Shown piece after piece: positions 44,591 through 52,711 of a stretch of DNA of 64,000 nucleotides. The notes below the pieces were generated by a model. The model was not told the DNA's origin and did no database searches. It was given only the letters and a program-made list of their open reading frames with translations. Position 1 is the stretch's first letter. Each line of letters begins with the position of its first letter. A program made the position numbers and the translations under genes. This DNA comes from Alteribacillus sp041949975 (GTDB lineage: Bacteria; Bacillota; Bacilli; Bacillales; Marinococcaceae): positions 62,001 to 126,000 of the forward strand of contig NZ_JBHFQG010000006.1 in the NCBI RefSeq assembly GCF_041949975.1, given 5' to 3'.

Positions 44591-44618
44591 TGTACTTTCC
44601 CCTTTCGACCTTTTCTAC

Positions 44619-44648
44619 ATTGTATTATAACAGTTAACAAAATGTCAA
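44619..44648 (-). promoter_or_regulatory. Promoter of the yhfH-like gene
   Basis: TTGACA (44648-44643), 18-nt spacer, TACAAT (44624-44619), about 30 nt before the ATG. A TATAAT five bases further upstream gives a spacer too short for sigma-A. Confidence 0.6.
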
Positions 44649-44749
44649 TTTGTTTTAGAACATTACCGCCCATTTTTTCTGGTTTTTTATATTAATTCTT
44701 TGAAAGTTCCTGTGTTAATCAATTCTGTTACATAATAATTTTTATTGAA

Positions 44750-44763
44750 TAAGAACGTTCTTA
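44750..44763. repeat. Perfect 14-bp palindrome TAAGAACGTTCTTA
   Basis: A perfect inverted repeat in the 257-nt gap between the divergent yhfH-like and small membrane protein genes, about 85 nt before the latter. It looks like a dimeric repressor site rather than a terminator because it has no loop and no T tract. The SOS box of Bacillus needs four bases between GAAC and GTTC, so this is not a LexA site. The rest of the gap is AT-rich with no further gene. Confidence 0.5.
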
Positions 44764-44847
44764 GAAACATTCTGTCAAATGTGGAAAATCGTTTCCGATC
44801 TATTTTATACTTAAAGAGATAATGTTCCAAAGGGAGAGACGCAAAAG

Positions 44848-45069
44848 ATGGATTTAACCATATTTTTAATAGGAACAGCTTTATTTGGCGGAGGATTTTT
44901 TCTGTTGCTTTTCTTATTACTTAAAAAAAAGAGTTTAGCTCTTCCATTTATACTTATGGGAATAGGAGTTGTTATTTGTTTTATTGGGCTGCTGCTGTCT
45001 TCGCCTTTAACAGAAGAAAATCAATACAGCTCGAAAAGTTCTCTACCGGGGACGGTTTACAGTTGGTGA
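44848..45069 (+). CDS. Small two-helix membrane protein, unknown
   Basis: A 73-residue protein with two hydrophobic segments (residues 3-25 and 30-51) separated by KKKS, and a polar tail. GGGAGAG precedes the ATG by about 10 nt. It is on the plus strand, opposite to its neighbours. No family recognised. The basic loop suggests both ends face outward. Confidence 0.65.
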   Translation: MDLTIFLIGTALFGGGFFLLLFLLLKKKSLALPFILMGIGVVICFIGLLLSSPLTEENQYSSKSSLPGTVYSW

Positions 45070-45130
45070 TAAGAATGGGGCTGTAAAAATTAATTTCCTC
45101 TTTTTAGAGGACTCTTCCCGTTATAATTAT

Positions 45131-45159
45131 TTGATAATTCAAATAAATTTCGTTATACT
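45131..45159 (+). promoter_or_regulatory. Sigma-A promoter of the 76-residue gene
   Basis: TTGATA (45131-45136), 17-nt spacer, TATACT (45154-45159), about 35 nt before the ATG at 45194. A short hairpin-like CCTCTTTTTAGAGG lies just upstream, behind the small membrane protein gene. Confidence 0.7.
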
Positions 45160-45193
45160 AATAAGAGTACCTTTTAAACAGGAGGCGGAACCA

Positions 45194-45424
45194 ATGTTAT
45201 TAAACAAACTGAAGTGCCGCTCGCTTATAACAGACCATGATGTCGACTATAATTACAGATTAGGTATCCCTATTGAAGTGTATTGCACACGCACAGAAAC
45301 AACTATGGCATTTGGCCAGATAGAACGATATTCTGAACAGCTGATTTGCGTAGCTGGCAAGTGTTTTGAAAGATCCCGTTTTATTTTCATAGGCCAGCGG
45401 GACCTTATCCAGGTATCTTCATAA
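45194..45424 (+). CDS. Conserved-looking 76-residue protein, unknown
   Basis: Starts MLLNKLKCRSLITDHDVDYN behind a strong ribosome site AGGAGG (9 nt) and a clear promoter, so it is very probably expressed. The composition is that of a small soluble, mostly beta protein with three cysteines (IEVYCTRTET, LICVAGKCFERS) and a hydrophobic C-terminal strand FIFIGQRDLIQV. No family recognised. It converges with the ypbE-like gene. Confidence 0.65.
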   Translation: MLLNKLKCRSLITDHDVDYNYRLGIPIEVYCTRTETTMAFGQIERYSEQLICVAGKCFERSRFIFIGQRDLIQVSS

Positions 45425-45443
45425 AAGGAAATAAAGTCCGTAA

Positions 45444-45665
45444 TTAACCAATCAAAAAAAATACTGCCGCAGCAATTAATACGATGAAAATAAATAATAG
45501 GAGCAGAAGACGTGCCATAGGAAAATTCATCCGAACTTTCTTTTTATGTACTTCTTTTCGTGGGGGCAGAGAAGTGACATCTATTGAACTGTTTCTATTT
45601 AATTTTTTTCTTTGAGCACGTCTGCGAAGATTTTCTGCCTGGTCACCTTGTCGGTTGGAGTTCAT
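45444..45665 (-). CDS. YpbE-like membrane protein lacking the LysM domain
   Basis: A 73-residue protein with a basic, polar N-terminus (RRRAQRKKLNRN, then SLPPRKEVHKKKVR) and one C-terminal membrane helix (ARLLLLLFIFIVLIAAAVFFLI). The LPPRxxVHKKK-helix arrangement and the place downstream of recQ recall the N-terminal part of YpbE, which in B. subtilis goes on to an extracytoplasmic LysM domain. Here translation stops right after the helix and no LysM remnant follows. ypbD is also absent. Confidence 0.6.
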   Translation of the reverse strand: MNSNRQGDQAENLRRRAQRKKLNRNSSIDVTSLPPRKEVHKKKVRMNFPMARLLLLLFIFIVLIAAAVFFLIG

Positions 45666-45746
45666 TATGAATCACCCTTTTCGACTTTAAGAGGCTTATC
45701 TTTTCTTTCATTTTAACACATCACCACTTTTTCGGCTTAAAAATAT

Positions 45747-47246
45747 TTAGCTGTGTTGGTGAAGCAAAGCAGCCAGGCGACCTTTCCATGTTATATTTTT
45801 TTTCACTTCTTCTTCCTTATGGTGTTTTTCTTTAATTAATGGCTGCGTTAAACCGCATATATCGCAGCACTGTTCTGGAGCACTTGTCTGATATTCCCCA
45901 AAATATTTTATCAGTCTTGTTCTTCTGCATTTCTTATCATCCCACATCCACTCTTCTATTTGGTTAAGTTTCTTATATTTCCATCTTTTTCTTTGATAAA
46001 AAATGCTTTCTATATACTCTTTAAAATCACTCGATTTATTTTTAGAAACTTGTTTCTGCCATTCTTTCCAATAATGACTGAAAAAGCGTGCATGAATTTC
46101 TTCAATTCCAAACATGTCCACTAATGTCTTCTCAATAATTTCCCCTGACAACATGCCCTCTATTTCCTTACTGACCGCGGTGATGTGATGGTCATCAGGA
46201 AACTCATTATCTATCAGTCGGCGCGGAAAAATTTGATCTCTATTTGATCTTATAAGAATAGCAGTACTTTGCTCTCCATCTCTTCCTGCTCTTCCTATTT
46301 CCTGTACATAAGATTCTATGTCTTTAGGATAATCGTAGTGAATAATAAAACGTATATCCGGCTTATTAATTCCCATCCCAAACGCATTCGTACAGCAAAT
46401 AACATCGGTCTCTCCCGATAAAAACTGCTGCTGAATTAAATTTCTATCTTCTTGAGTCATTCCCCCATGGTATGAAAAAGCTGAAAGAGCCGTTTCCTCT
46501 TTTAACTTTATAGACAAATCTTCAGCTTTTTTTCTGCTGGAGACATATACCATTCCTGGAATAGGAAGTCTTTTCAAATAATCAAGCAATATTTTTTTCT
46601 TTTCCTCTTCACTGCTAGCTGATACAACACTCATTGTAATATTTTTACGGTCTATTGAATCATTAAATATGACAGGGTCTTGTAACTGTAATTGCTGTAG
46701 AATATCTCTTTGTACTTCTGGTGCAGCTGTTGCAGTTAAGGCCAGGCAAGGCGGGTTTCCAAGCGCATATCGTATGCTGTTTAACTTCATATAATCTGTT
46801 CTAAATTCATGGCCCCATTGAGATATACAGTGAGCTTCATCTACCGCTAACAGCGAAATCTTTTGTTTACAAAGATACTGCAATACTTCCTGCAGCTGAA
46901 TACTCTCCGGTGATATGTAAAGAATTTTATAAAATGATAAGTTTTTTAAAATATATCTTTTTTCATCATAGGTTAAAAAACTGTTGTAGGATGCTGTTCT
47001 TTTAATGCCTTTTTGTTTTAACTCTTGAACTTGATTTTGCATCAATGCGATTAAAGGAGAAATTACAATCGTCAACGCATCACTTACAAGAGCTGGAAGT
47101 TGATAACACAGGGACTTACCTGTTCCGGTAGCTAACATAGCAAAAACATCTCTTTTCTCCATTACTGCCTTGATAATTTCCTTTTGCTTGTCTTTAAATG
47201 AGTCATAACCAAAATAATGGTACAAATAATTATCCAGCGTTTTCAT
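45747..47246 (-). CDS. recQ: RecQ-family ATP-dependent DNA helicase (RecS-like)
   Basis: 3'-5' helicase of recombination and repair. It has 499 residues from 47246 (MKTLDNYLYHYFGY), behind GGAGGAGG. Helicase motifs in order: GYDSFKDKQKEII (motif 0), MLATGTGKSLCYQLP (I), AVDEAHCISQWGHEFR (II), LTATAAP (III), SAFSYHGGM (IV), VICCTNAFGMGINKPDIR (V) and QEIGRAGRDG (VI). A zinc-binding RQC part with CRRTRLIKYF and CCDICG follows. There is no HRDC domain, as in the short Bacillus RecS. It overlaps ypbB by 17 nt. Confidence 0.94.
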   Translation of the reverse strand: MKTLDNYLYHYFGYDSFKDKQKEIIKAVMEKRDVFAMLATGTGKSLCYQLPALVSDALTIVISPLIALMQNQVQELKQKGIKRTASYNSFLTYDEKRYILKNLSFYKILYISPESIQLQEVLQYLCKQKISLLAVDEAHCISQWGHEFRTDYMKLNSIRYALGNPPCLALTATAAPEVQRDILQQLQLQDPVIFNDSIDRKNITMSVVSASSEEEKKKILLDYLKRLPIPGMVYVSSRKKAEDLSIKLKEETALSAFSYHGGMTQEDRNLIQQQFLSGETDVICCTNAFGMGINKPDIRFIIHYDYPKDIESYVQEIGRAGRDGEQSTAILIRSNRDQIFPRRLIDNEFPDDHHITAVSKEIEGMLSGEIIEKTLVDMFGIEEIHARFFSHYWKEWQKQVSKNKSSDFKEYIESIFYQRKRWKYKKLNQIEEWMWDDKKCRRTRLIKYFGEYQTSAPEQCCDICGLTQPLIKEKHHKEEEVKKNITWKGRLAALLHQHS

Positions 47247-48300
47247 TTCCTCCTCCAAAAAAAGCTAAAGTAAGTCGAATGGAAAAATAGTCAACTATCA
47301 TTCCTTCATTTGCTAATGTTTCTTTTATAACTTTTAAACGGTAAGTCCCTGAGTTTTGAACAGTTGTCAAAATTCTTTTTTGTAAAGGCTTGGATACATA
47401 CTTTTCAACAGAAAATTCAGCACCTTCTGAGACAAGTTCTACTATGTGATCTTCAATAGTGCTTTTTTTTAACCCCCTAATTTCTGCTATTTCATCAATT
47501 GTTAAGCCCTGATGTAAGTACCGCTTCGTTTTCTTTGTTGTTGACGTCAACACTTGCTCATGAAGAAGTCCCTCTGCCACCTCTTTTAAATAAGTAGTCT
47601 GTGGGGCATGTGCTAATAAATAATGTAGAGTTGATTGAAAACGGAAGTACGTTTCATCGATATCTTCGTTCATAGCAGCAGCAAGCTGTGTTAGAGTCTG
47701 TCCTGTGTACTGATGGCCTGAAAGCTTTCCTGCAAACACGGAAGCATCCTTTTCAGGAAGATGGTTTAAAAGACCATACAAATCCTTATATATATAATAA
47801 GCAAGCTCCTCTTTTTCAGCTCTCATTCTTGGCCATCTTTGTTTTAACCAGCGCTGGGTTTTAATATCATCAAATACCGGTAAAAACTTTCGGTTATCTG
47901 ATAAGGAAAACGATAAACTCTGGATGGTTAATGCGATTCTTTTCCAAAAAACCGGGGCTGCTTGTCCATATTTCCAGCCATTGAATATCGACGGCCAGCT
48001 ATATCGGCTAAAAAAACTTTCTGTAAATAATTTACCTTGCTCAGTCAGCTTAGCTTTATTTTCACTATTTACGATAAAAAGTTGATTTTCCATTTTTCTC
48101 GTTTCTACATCAAAATCAGTCATTGTCCATTTAGGAAGCATAGAAAAAAACTCAGATACACCATACCATTTACTGTCTTGTATGGTTTGGGAAGACCGTT
48201 TGCCGTTTAAAAGATGAAAAATTGATTTTGATGAACGATCACCATTAAACCGGCCTAGCAGATAAAGAAAAAGATATTGGCGGAAAGAGAGGTTATCCAT
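47230..48300 (-). CDS. ypbB: YpbB-like helicase-associated helix-turn-helix protein
   Basis: A 356-residue protein translationally coupled to the RecQ helicase. The C-terminal third has a helix-turn-helix typical of RecQ-associated proteins (LTIDEIAEIRGLKKSTIEDHIVEL). The N-terminal part is helical with unknown function. The gene pair ypbB-recQ is standard in Bacillaceae. It probably assists or regulates the helicase; no direct evidence. Confidence 0.85.
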   Translation of the reverse strand: MDNLSFRQYLFLYLLGRFNGDRSSKSIFHLLNGKRSSQTIQDSKWYGVSEFFSMLPKWTMTDFDVETRKMENQLFIVNSENKAKLTEQGKLFTESFFSRYSWPSIFNGWKYGQAAPVFWKRIALTIQSLSFSLSDNRKFLPVFDDIKTQRWLKQRWPRMRAEKEELAYYIYKDLYGLLNHLPEKDASVFAGKLSGHQYTGQTLTQLAAAMNEDIDETYFRFQSTLHYLLAHAPQTTYLKEVAEGLLHEQVLTSTTKKTKRYLHQGLTIDEIAEIRGLKKSTIEDHIVELVSEGAEFSVEKYVSKPLQKRILTTVQNSGTYRLKVIKETLANEGMIVDYFSIRLTLAFFGGGNENAG

Positions 48301-48395
48301 TCATTCCAGCCTCCAGTTTTAAAAAGGGATAAGTGAAACCCTTGAGATAACAGCGTTTTCATATAAGAATCAGCAGCGAATTTACTCATTTTCTG

Positions 48396-48424
48396 TTGAA
48401 AAGTTTATCATGAAAGCATACAAT
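48396..48424 (+). promoter_or_regulatory. Sigma-A promoter of fer
   Basis: TTGAAA (48396-48401), 17-nt spacer, TACAAT (48419-48424), about 85 nt before the fer start. It lies in the 209-nt gap divergent from ypbB; nothing else is evident there. Confidence 0.65.
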
Positions 48425-48509
48425 ATGAAATAGACATTGATAATCCATTTTTAATACAGGCTTCATCGCTTTTATGGATATTAAATGATTCTTCAGGAGG
48501 TATTAGATC

Positions 48510-48758
48510 ATGCCAAAATATACTATCGTAGATAAAGATACATGCATCGCCTGCGGAGCTTGTGGGGCTGCTGCACCCGACATTTATGATTACGATGATG
48601 AAGGACTAGCGGAAGTAATTATAGATGATAACACAGGAACCGTTGAAGTACCCGAAGAACTTGAAGAGGATATGATGGACGGTTTCGAAGGCTGTCCTAC
48701 CGATTCTATTAAAATTGCGGATGAACCGTTTGAAGGTGACCCGTTAAAATTTGAATAG
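48510..48758 (+). CDS. fer: Ferredoxin with one [4Fe-4S] cluster
   Basis: Small acidic electron carrier of 82 residues. Cluster ligands are Cys12, Cys15 and Cys18 in CIACGACGAAAPD and the cysteine in EGCPTDSIKI. CAGGAGG lies upstream of the ATG. As in B. subtilis it is divergent from ypbB-recQ. Likely partner of cytochrome P450 or desaturase-type enzymes elsewhere in the cell. Confidence 0.95.
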   Translation: MPKYTIVDKDTCIACGACGAAAPDIYDYDDEGLAEVIIDDNTGTVEVPEELEEDMMDGFEGCPTDSIKIADEPFEGDPLKFE

Positions 48759-48762
48759 AATG

Positions 48763-48790
48763 AAAACACCGGAACGTTACCCGGTGTTTT
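48763..48790 (+). terminator. Terminator after fer
   Basis: Perfect 10-bp stem AAAACACCGG / CCGGTGTTTT with an 8-nt loop, followed by CTTATTTCT. It lies just behind the fer stop. Confidence 0.88.
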
Positions 48791-48892
48791 CTTATTTCTC
48801 CATACTTTTTTCTAACGATTGATTTTATTATTTGTTGATTCCTGCTATAATTTTTAGTGGTATTGTTATACATAATAAAGGAGGCGAATGGT

Positions 48893-49384
48893 ATGGCTGC
48901 AGACAACAAAGTAGTAGAAGCTGTAATTGAAATTCCGACCGGCAGTCAGAATAAGTACGAGTTTGATAAAGAAAAAGGGGTTTACAAATTAGACCGTGTC
49001 CTTTTTTCCTCTATGTTTTATCCCGCAGAATACGGTTATATTGATGAAACGCTTGCGCTTGACGGGGACCCATTAGATATTTTAGTTCTCGTTACCAATC
49101 CAACTTTTCCTGGATGCGTCATTGATGCTCGGGTTATTGGTTATCTTAATATGATAGATGACGGAGAAGAAGATCAGAAACTGCTTGCTGTTCCTACAGA
49201 AGATCCAAGATTTAAAGATGTTCATTCTATTAATGATGTTCCTTCACACAAGCTGGATGAAATTGCTCATTTCTTTAAAACATATAAAGATTTGGAAAAT
49301 AAAAAGACAGAAATCGGAAGCTGGGAAGATGCCCAAGCTGCAGCTGAGCTTACTGATGCTTGCCTTGAGCGTTATAAAAAGTAA
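48893..49384 (+). CDS. ppa: Inorganic pyrophosphatase, family I
   Basis: Hydrolyses pyrophosphate to phosphate. It has 163 residues from 48893 (MAADNKVVEAVIEIPTGSQNKYEFD), with AAAGGAGG upstream and a TATAAT at 48846-48851. Magnesium-binding residues are in FYPAEYGYID and LDGDPLDILVLV, and RVIGYLNMIDDGEEDQKLLAV is the family core. Family I enzymes (Ppa) are less common in Bacillus than the manganese family II PpaC, which makes this copy notable. Confidence 0.95.
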   Translation: MAADNKVVEAVIEIPTGSQNKYEFDKEKGVYKLDRVLFSSMFYPAEYGYIDETLALDGDPLDILVLVTNPTFPGCVIDARVIGYLNMIDDGEEDQKLLAVPTEDPRFKDVHSINDVPSHKLDEIAHFFKTYKDLENKKTEIGSWEDAQAAAELTDACLERYKK

Positions 49385-49389
49385 TAAAC

Positions 49390-49420
49390 AAAAATGGACC
49401 TGTCTTCAGGGTCCATTTTT
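49390..49420 (+). terminator. Terminator shared by ppa and the convergent peptidase gene
   Basis: An 11-bp stem AAAAATGGACC / GGTCCATTTTT with a 9-nt loop, with A and T runs on either side, so it can work in both directions. It touches the stop codon of the minus-strand peptidase gene. Confidence 0.88.
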
Positions 49421-50484
49421 TATGAAAATTTCGGAAAGGTAAGACTTTCTAAAATAAGAGGAACGGAAGTTATCCAAATTCGAACAGAAGATTCAAAGGG
49501 AAGCGGATTTTGCCCTGCTCCTGTCTCAATGGTAAAGCCTGGACGCTTAAACTCATTTATAAACCAGTCTTTATAACCCGCTTTACTATCGGCTGTCCGC
49601 ACGGATTTAAAAGAGCTTGCTCTTGCCAGTCGGTTCGCGAGCTCACTGCTGACAGGCGGTTCTTTATCTCTATAGCCCCAATATATTTCCTCTCCTTGTG
49701 AGTGAAAAGTAAGCACATAAGAAAACTCTTCTTTCATTGTTAGTTGGTAGACAGCTCTTGTCTCCGGTTCAGTCAGTGGAGCTTCGCCGCCATAATGTCG
49801 TGGAAAAGGAGACGCCGGACTAGTAAGTGCTTCTTCTTTCCAGCCTGCAGGCCATTGATGATTCAGATCAACGCCGGCAGCATTAGCCGACCAATGTCGA
49901 AAATCAGTAAACCCATCATTAATTTCTTTTATTTCTTTATAATTATAATGGTCTTCGAAAAGTCCTTCTTGGACTAATTCAGCTCCATCAGGATTAACTA
50001 ACGCAACAACATAAATTGTTGCTTCTCCTAGTAAGCTATCTATATCTATTCCATTCCACTTTTCTTTTAGATTTATTTTGTTTTGTAAAACTTTCAAGAA
50101 CTGCATTAATAGCCAAGTGTTCAGCCATTCATTTCCATGCCATGTGCCCGAAAAAAATAGTTTCTTTGGACCATGTCCAGTCTTAAATAGCCATACTGGT
50201 TTGCCCATTCTAGAAGTACCGATTTTTTCTGATGATATTTTCCCATTAAAATATTCTCTGTCCTGTTCAAGTTCCCGCCACCCATATTCATGAAAGCAAG
50301 CAGTATTTTTAATAGTATTAGAGGCCAGGCCGGGATCTGGGATTTGAAGGTAATTTCCTGGGGTAAGATAATCGATTCGGGAAAAAATTTCTTTATTAAA
50401 AAAAAGCAGATCTTCTATTCTCACTTTATTATAAAAAGCTACTTTTGCTAATGTGTCCCCTTTTTTTATTTTATAAGATATCAT
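49420..50484 (-). CDS. LysM-M14 gamma-D-glutamyl-L-diamino acid endopeptidase (YqgT-like)
   Basis: Zinc carboxypeptidase-fold enzyme that cuts peptidoglycan stem peptides. The 354-residue protein starts at 50484 behind AAGGAGGG. One LysM repeat (residues 1-50, YKIKKGDTLAKVAFYNKVRIEDLL) precedes the M14 domain: GTWHGNEWLNTW (zinc His and Glu of HxxE), VDLNHQWP, LTFHSQGEEIYWG (third zinc His) and GFTIETGAGQNPLP (catalytic Glu). No signal peptide. Related to endopeptidase I of sporulating L. sphaericus and to B. subtilis YqgT; probably acts on spore or recycled peptidoglycan. Confidence 0.9.
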   Translation of the reverse strand: MISYKIKKGDTLAKVAFYNKVRIEDLLFFNKEIFSRIDYLTPGNYLQIPDPGLASNTIKNTACFHEYGWRELEQDREYFNGKISSEKIGTSRMGKPVWLFKTGHGPKKLFFSGTWHGNEWLNTWLLMQFLKVLQNKINLKEKWNGIDIDSLLGEATIYVVALVNPDGAELVQEGLFEDHYNYKEIKEINDGFTDFRHWSANAAGVDLNHQWPAGWKEEALTSPASPFPRHYGGEAPLTEPETRAVYQLTMKEEFSYVLTFHSQGEEIYWGYRDKEPPVSSELANRLARASSFKSVRTADSKAGYKDWFINEFKRPGFTIETGAGQNPLPFESSVRIWITSVPLILESLTFPKFS

Positions 50485-50540
50485 TAAAACCCTCCTTTTT
50501 ATTCTCACTCCAAGAATATGCTCTTCTGCCTTATATAGAA

Positions 50541-50569
50541 TTGACAATTTAATAAACTTATGATAAATT
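50541..50569 (+). promoter_or_regulatory. Sigma-A promoter of the serA leader
   Basis: TTGACA (50541-50546), 17-nt spacer, TAAATT (50564-50569). Transcription would start near 50576, giving a leader of about 420 nt that includes the T-box. Confidence 0.7.
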
Positions 50570-50619
50570 GCAAACAATGATAGACATTTTTCTTTCAAGG
50601 CTGCACAAATCTATATTAA

Positions 50620-50824
50620 ATGCAATGAGGAAGAATGAGGAAATGATATTCATTTCAGAGAGCCGGGACAGCTGGGAACCGGTATGAACCATTTCTGATA
50701 GCACTTCCGAGCTGACGCTTTGAACAAATTGTAAGTAGAGGCGGACGGATAACCCGTTATCTTGGAGCAGGCGCTCCCTGAGCCAGAATGTGAAATTCTG
50801 AAAAAATGAGGGTGGTACCGCGGA
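50620..50824 (+). ncRNA. T-box leader, serine-specific (AGC specifier)
   Basis: A full T-box architecture: stem I region 50620-50740 with AGCCGGGACAGCTGGGAACC-type elements, the conserved T-box AGGGTGGTACCGCGG at 50809-50823, and a competing terminator. The likely specifier is AGC (50700-50702), a serine codon followed by A, on the 3' side of the stem I internal loop. Uncharged tRNA-Ser would stabilise the antiterminator and switch on serA. The specifier reading is by eye and fits the downstream gene. Confidence 0.9.
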
Positions 50825-50871
50825 AACTTCCGCCCCTCACGAATTTATTCGTGTGGGTGGAAGTTTTTTTA
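50825..50871 (+). terminator. T-box terminator
   Basis: AACTTCC / GGAAGTT, CCC / GGG and CACGAAT / ATTCGTG form one long stem with small internal loops, followed by seven T. Its 5' part overlaps the antiterminator partner of the T-box sequence. Confidence 0.9.
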
Positions 50872-50993
50872 CATTACAGAGATTTCGTATCATTATAAAT
50901 AAGCCGGACACCATGAACTCTCTATCATTAACCCAGGGAGACTCCAGGTTATACCGGTTTAGATATTAGATAAAAAAAGGAGTGGAGAGTTAG

Positions 50994-52616
50994 ATGATTC
51001 AACAGCCAGTAGCCGAGAAAACAGAGGAGAAAATCATAAATGGGACTTACCGGGTTCTTGTATCTGATGCCATGAGCGAAGAAGGTCTTGCACCGCTATT
51101 AAACAATGATAATATGGAGTGTGTACAGCAAAATGTTAATGAAACAAGTGATCTTGACCAGTATGACGCACTCCTCGTAAGAAGCGGAACGACCGTAACT
51201 GCAGAACTAATGGACAAAATGGACCATTTAAAAATTATTGCGCGCGCTGGAGTAGGCGTAGACAATATTGACATTGACGCTGCTACGAAACGTGGAATTG
51301 TTGTGATAAATGCTCCAGACGGTAATACTATTTCCACAGCAGAGCATACATTTGCTATGATTATTTCACTAGCAAGAAAAGTGCCCCAGGCAAATGCCTC
51401 TATTAAAAGCGGAGAATGGAACAGAAAAGCTTTTCAAGGAACAGAACTTCGCGGCAAAACTCTTGGTATCGTAGGATTTGGCCGTATTGGATCTGAACTG
51501 GCAAAACGAGCTCGGGGATTTGACATGACAACAGTTGTGTTTGATCCATTTCTTACAAAAGAACGAGCAGAAAAATCTGGTGTCCGCTTGGCAGAACTCG
51601 ATGATTTACTTTCTGAAGCTGATATTATTACGGTCCATACCCCATTGACCAAAGATACGAAAGGTTTACTTGGGATGGAGAACATTAACAAAACCAAAAA
51701 AGGTGTTTTTCTTATCAATTGTGCCCGCGGCGGAATTATTGATGAAGATGCTTTAAAACACTATCTTGAAAATGGGCATGTAGCAGGAGCAGCACTCGAT
51801 GTGTTTGAAGAAGAACCGGCACAAAACAATGAATTATTGAACTTTAACCAGGTTATTTCCACTCCTCATATTGCTGCATCTACTAAAGAAGCTCAGTTAA
51901 ATGTTGCTGCTCAAGTTTCAGAGGAAGTTCTGCAATTTTTAAACGGTCTGCCTGCGCTGAATTCGATCAATCTTCCTGCTATGTCAAAAGAAAAGTTTGA
52001 AACACTTCAGCCTTATTATGAACTTTCTAAAAAGATGGGCCATATTTTATCACAAAGCATGAAAGGACCAGTACAGGATATTGATGTGCATTACAGCGGA
52101 GAAGTAACAGAATTAGAAACTTCCGTACTTACCCGCTCTTTGATTGCCGGCTTTTTACAGAGCCGTATTGATGCTCCTGTAAATGATGTAAATGCTTCTC
52201 TTATTGCAAAAGAACGAGGTATTACGTATGGAGAAAAACATCAGACTAATGCTCTTGGGTATTCTAATTTAGTTCAAGCTGCAGTTAAAGGTGAAGACCG
52301 GACGTTCACTATTCACGGAACTTATGTAAAAGAATACGGTCCAAGAATTGTCCGGATCAATGATTTTAATGTCGACTTTTATCCAACCGGTCACTTAATC
52401 TATATTCAACATACAGATAAACCAGGGGTTATTGGTAAAATGGGGCAATTACTAGGAAAACACCAAGTAAATATTGCGACAATGCAAGTGGGACGGAAAG
52501 AAGAAGGCGGAGACGCCATCATGATGCTTGCTGTCGATAAAGAAGCCAATAAAGAAGTACTTGCTGATTTAACTTCCATAGAAGAAATTAAACTTGCAGA
52601 TAAAATTGAAGTTTAA
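50994..52616 (+). CDS. serA: D-3-phosphoglycerate dehydrogenase
   Basis: First step of serine synthesis from 3-phosphoglycerate. It has 540 residues: substrate and NAD-binding domains (about 20-330, with LGIVGFGRIGSELAKRARGF, INCARGGIIDEDAL and the catalytic His in STPHIAAST), an intervening domain, and a C-terminal ACT domain (LIYIQHTDKPGVIGKMGQLL) for serine feedback. The N-terminus is about 15 residues longer than the usual start, but AAGGAG before this ATG supports it. Controlled by the serine T-box. Confidence 0.96.
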   Translation: MIQQPVAEKTEEKIINGTYRVLVSDAMSEEGLAPLLNNDNMECVQQNVNETSDLDQYDALLVRSGTTVTAELMDKMDHLKIIARAGVGVDNIDIDAATKRGIVVINAPDGNTISTAEHTFAMIISLARKVPQANASIKSGEWNRKAFQGTELRGKTLGIVGFGRIGSELAKRARGFDMTTVVFDPFLTKERAEKSGVRLAELDDLLSEADIITVHTPLTKDTKGLLGMENINKTKKGVFLINCARGGIIDEDALKHYLENGHVAGAALDVFEEEPAQNNELLNFNQVISTPHIAASTKEAQLNVAAQVSEEVLQFLNGLPALNSINLPAMSKEKFETLQPYYELSKKMGHILSQSMKGPVQDIDVHYSGEVTELETSVLTRSLIAGFLQSRIDAPVNDVNASLIAKERGITYGEKHQTNALGYSNLVQAAVKGEDRTFTIHGTYVKEYGPRIVRINDFNVDFYPTGHLIYIQHTDKPGVIGKMGQLLGKHQVNIATMQVGRKEEGGDAIMMLAVDKEANKEVLADLTSIEEIKLADKIEV

Positions 52617-52676
52617 ACTTTCTTCGACTGACAGCCTTTAAATATATAGAGGGTTGTTATAATGTAAGAATATATG

Positions 52677-52707
52677 AATCCCGTGCCTCACTTTGAAGCA
52701 CGGGATT
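52677..52707 (+). terminator. Bidirectional terminator between serA and the convergent gene
   Basis: Perfect 10-bp stem AATCCCGTGC / GCACGGGATT with an 11-nt loop, followed by TTTTATT on the plus strand. It lies 60 nt behind serA and a few bases behind the minus-strand gene. Confidence 0.88.
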
Positions 52708-52711
52708 TTTA

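Noticed and set aside
44750..44763. LexA (SOS) box
   Set aside because: The Bacillus SOS box needs four bases between GAAC and GTTC; here the half-sites are directly joined.
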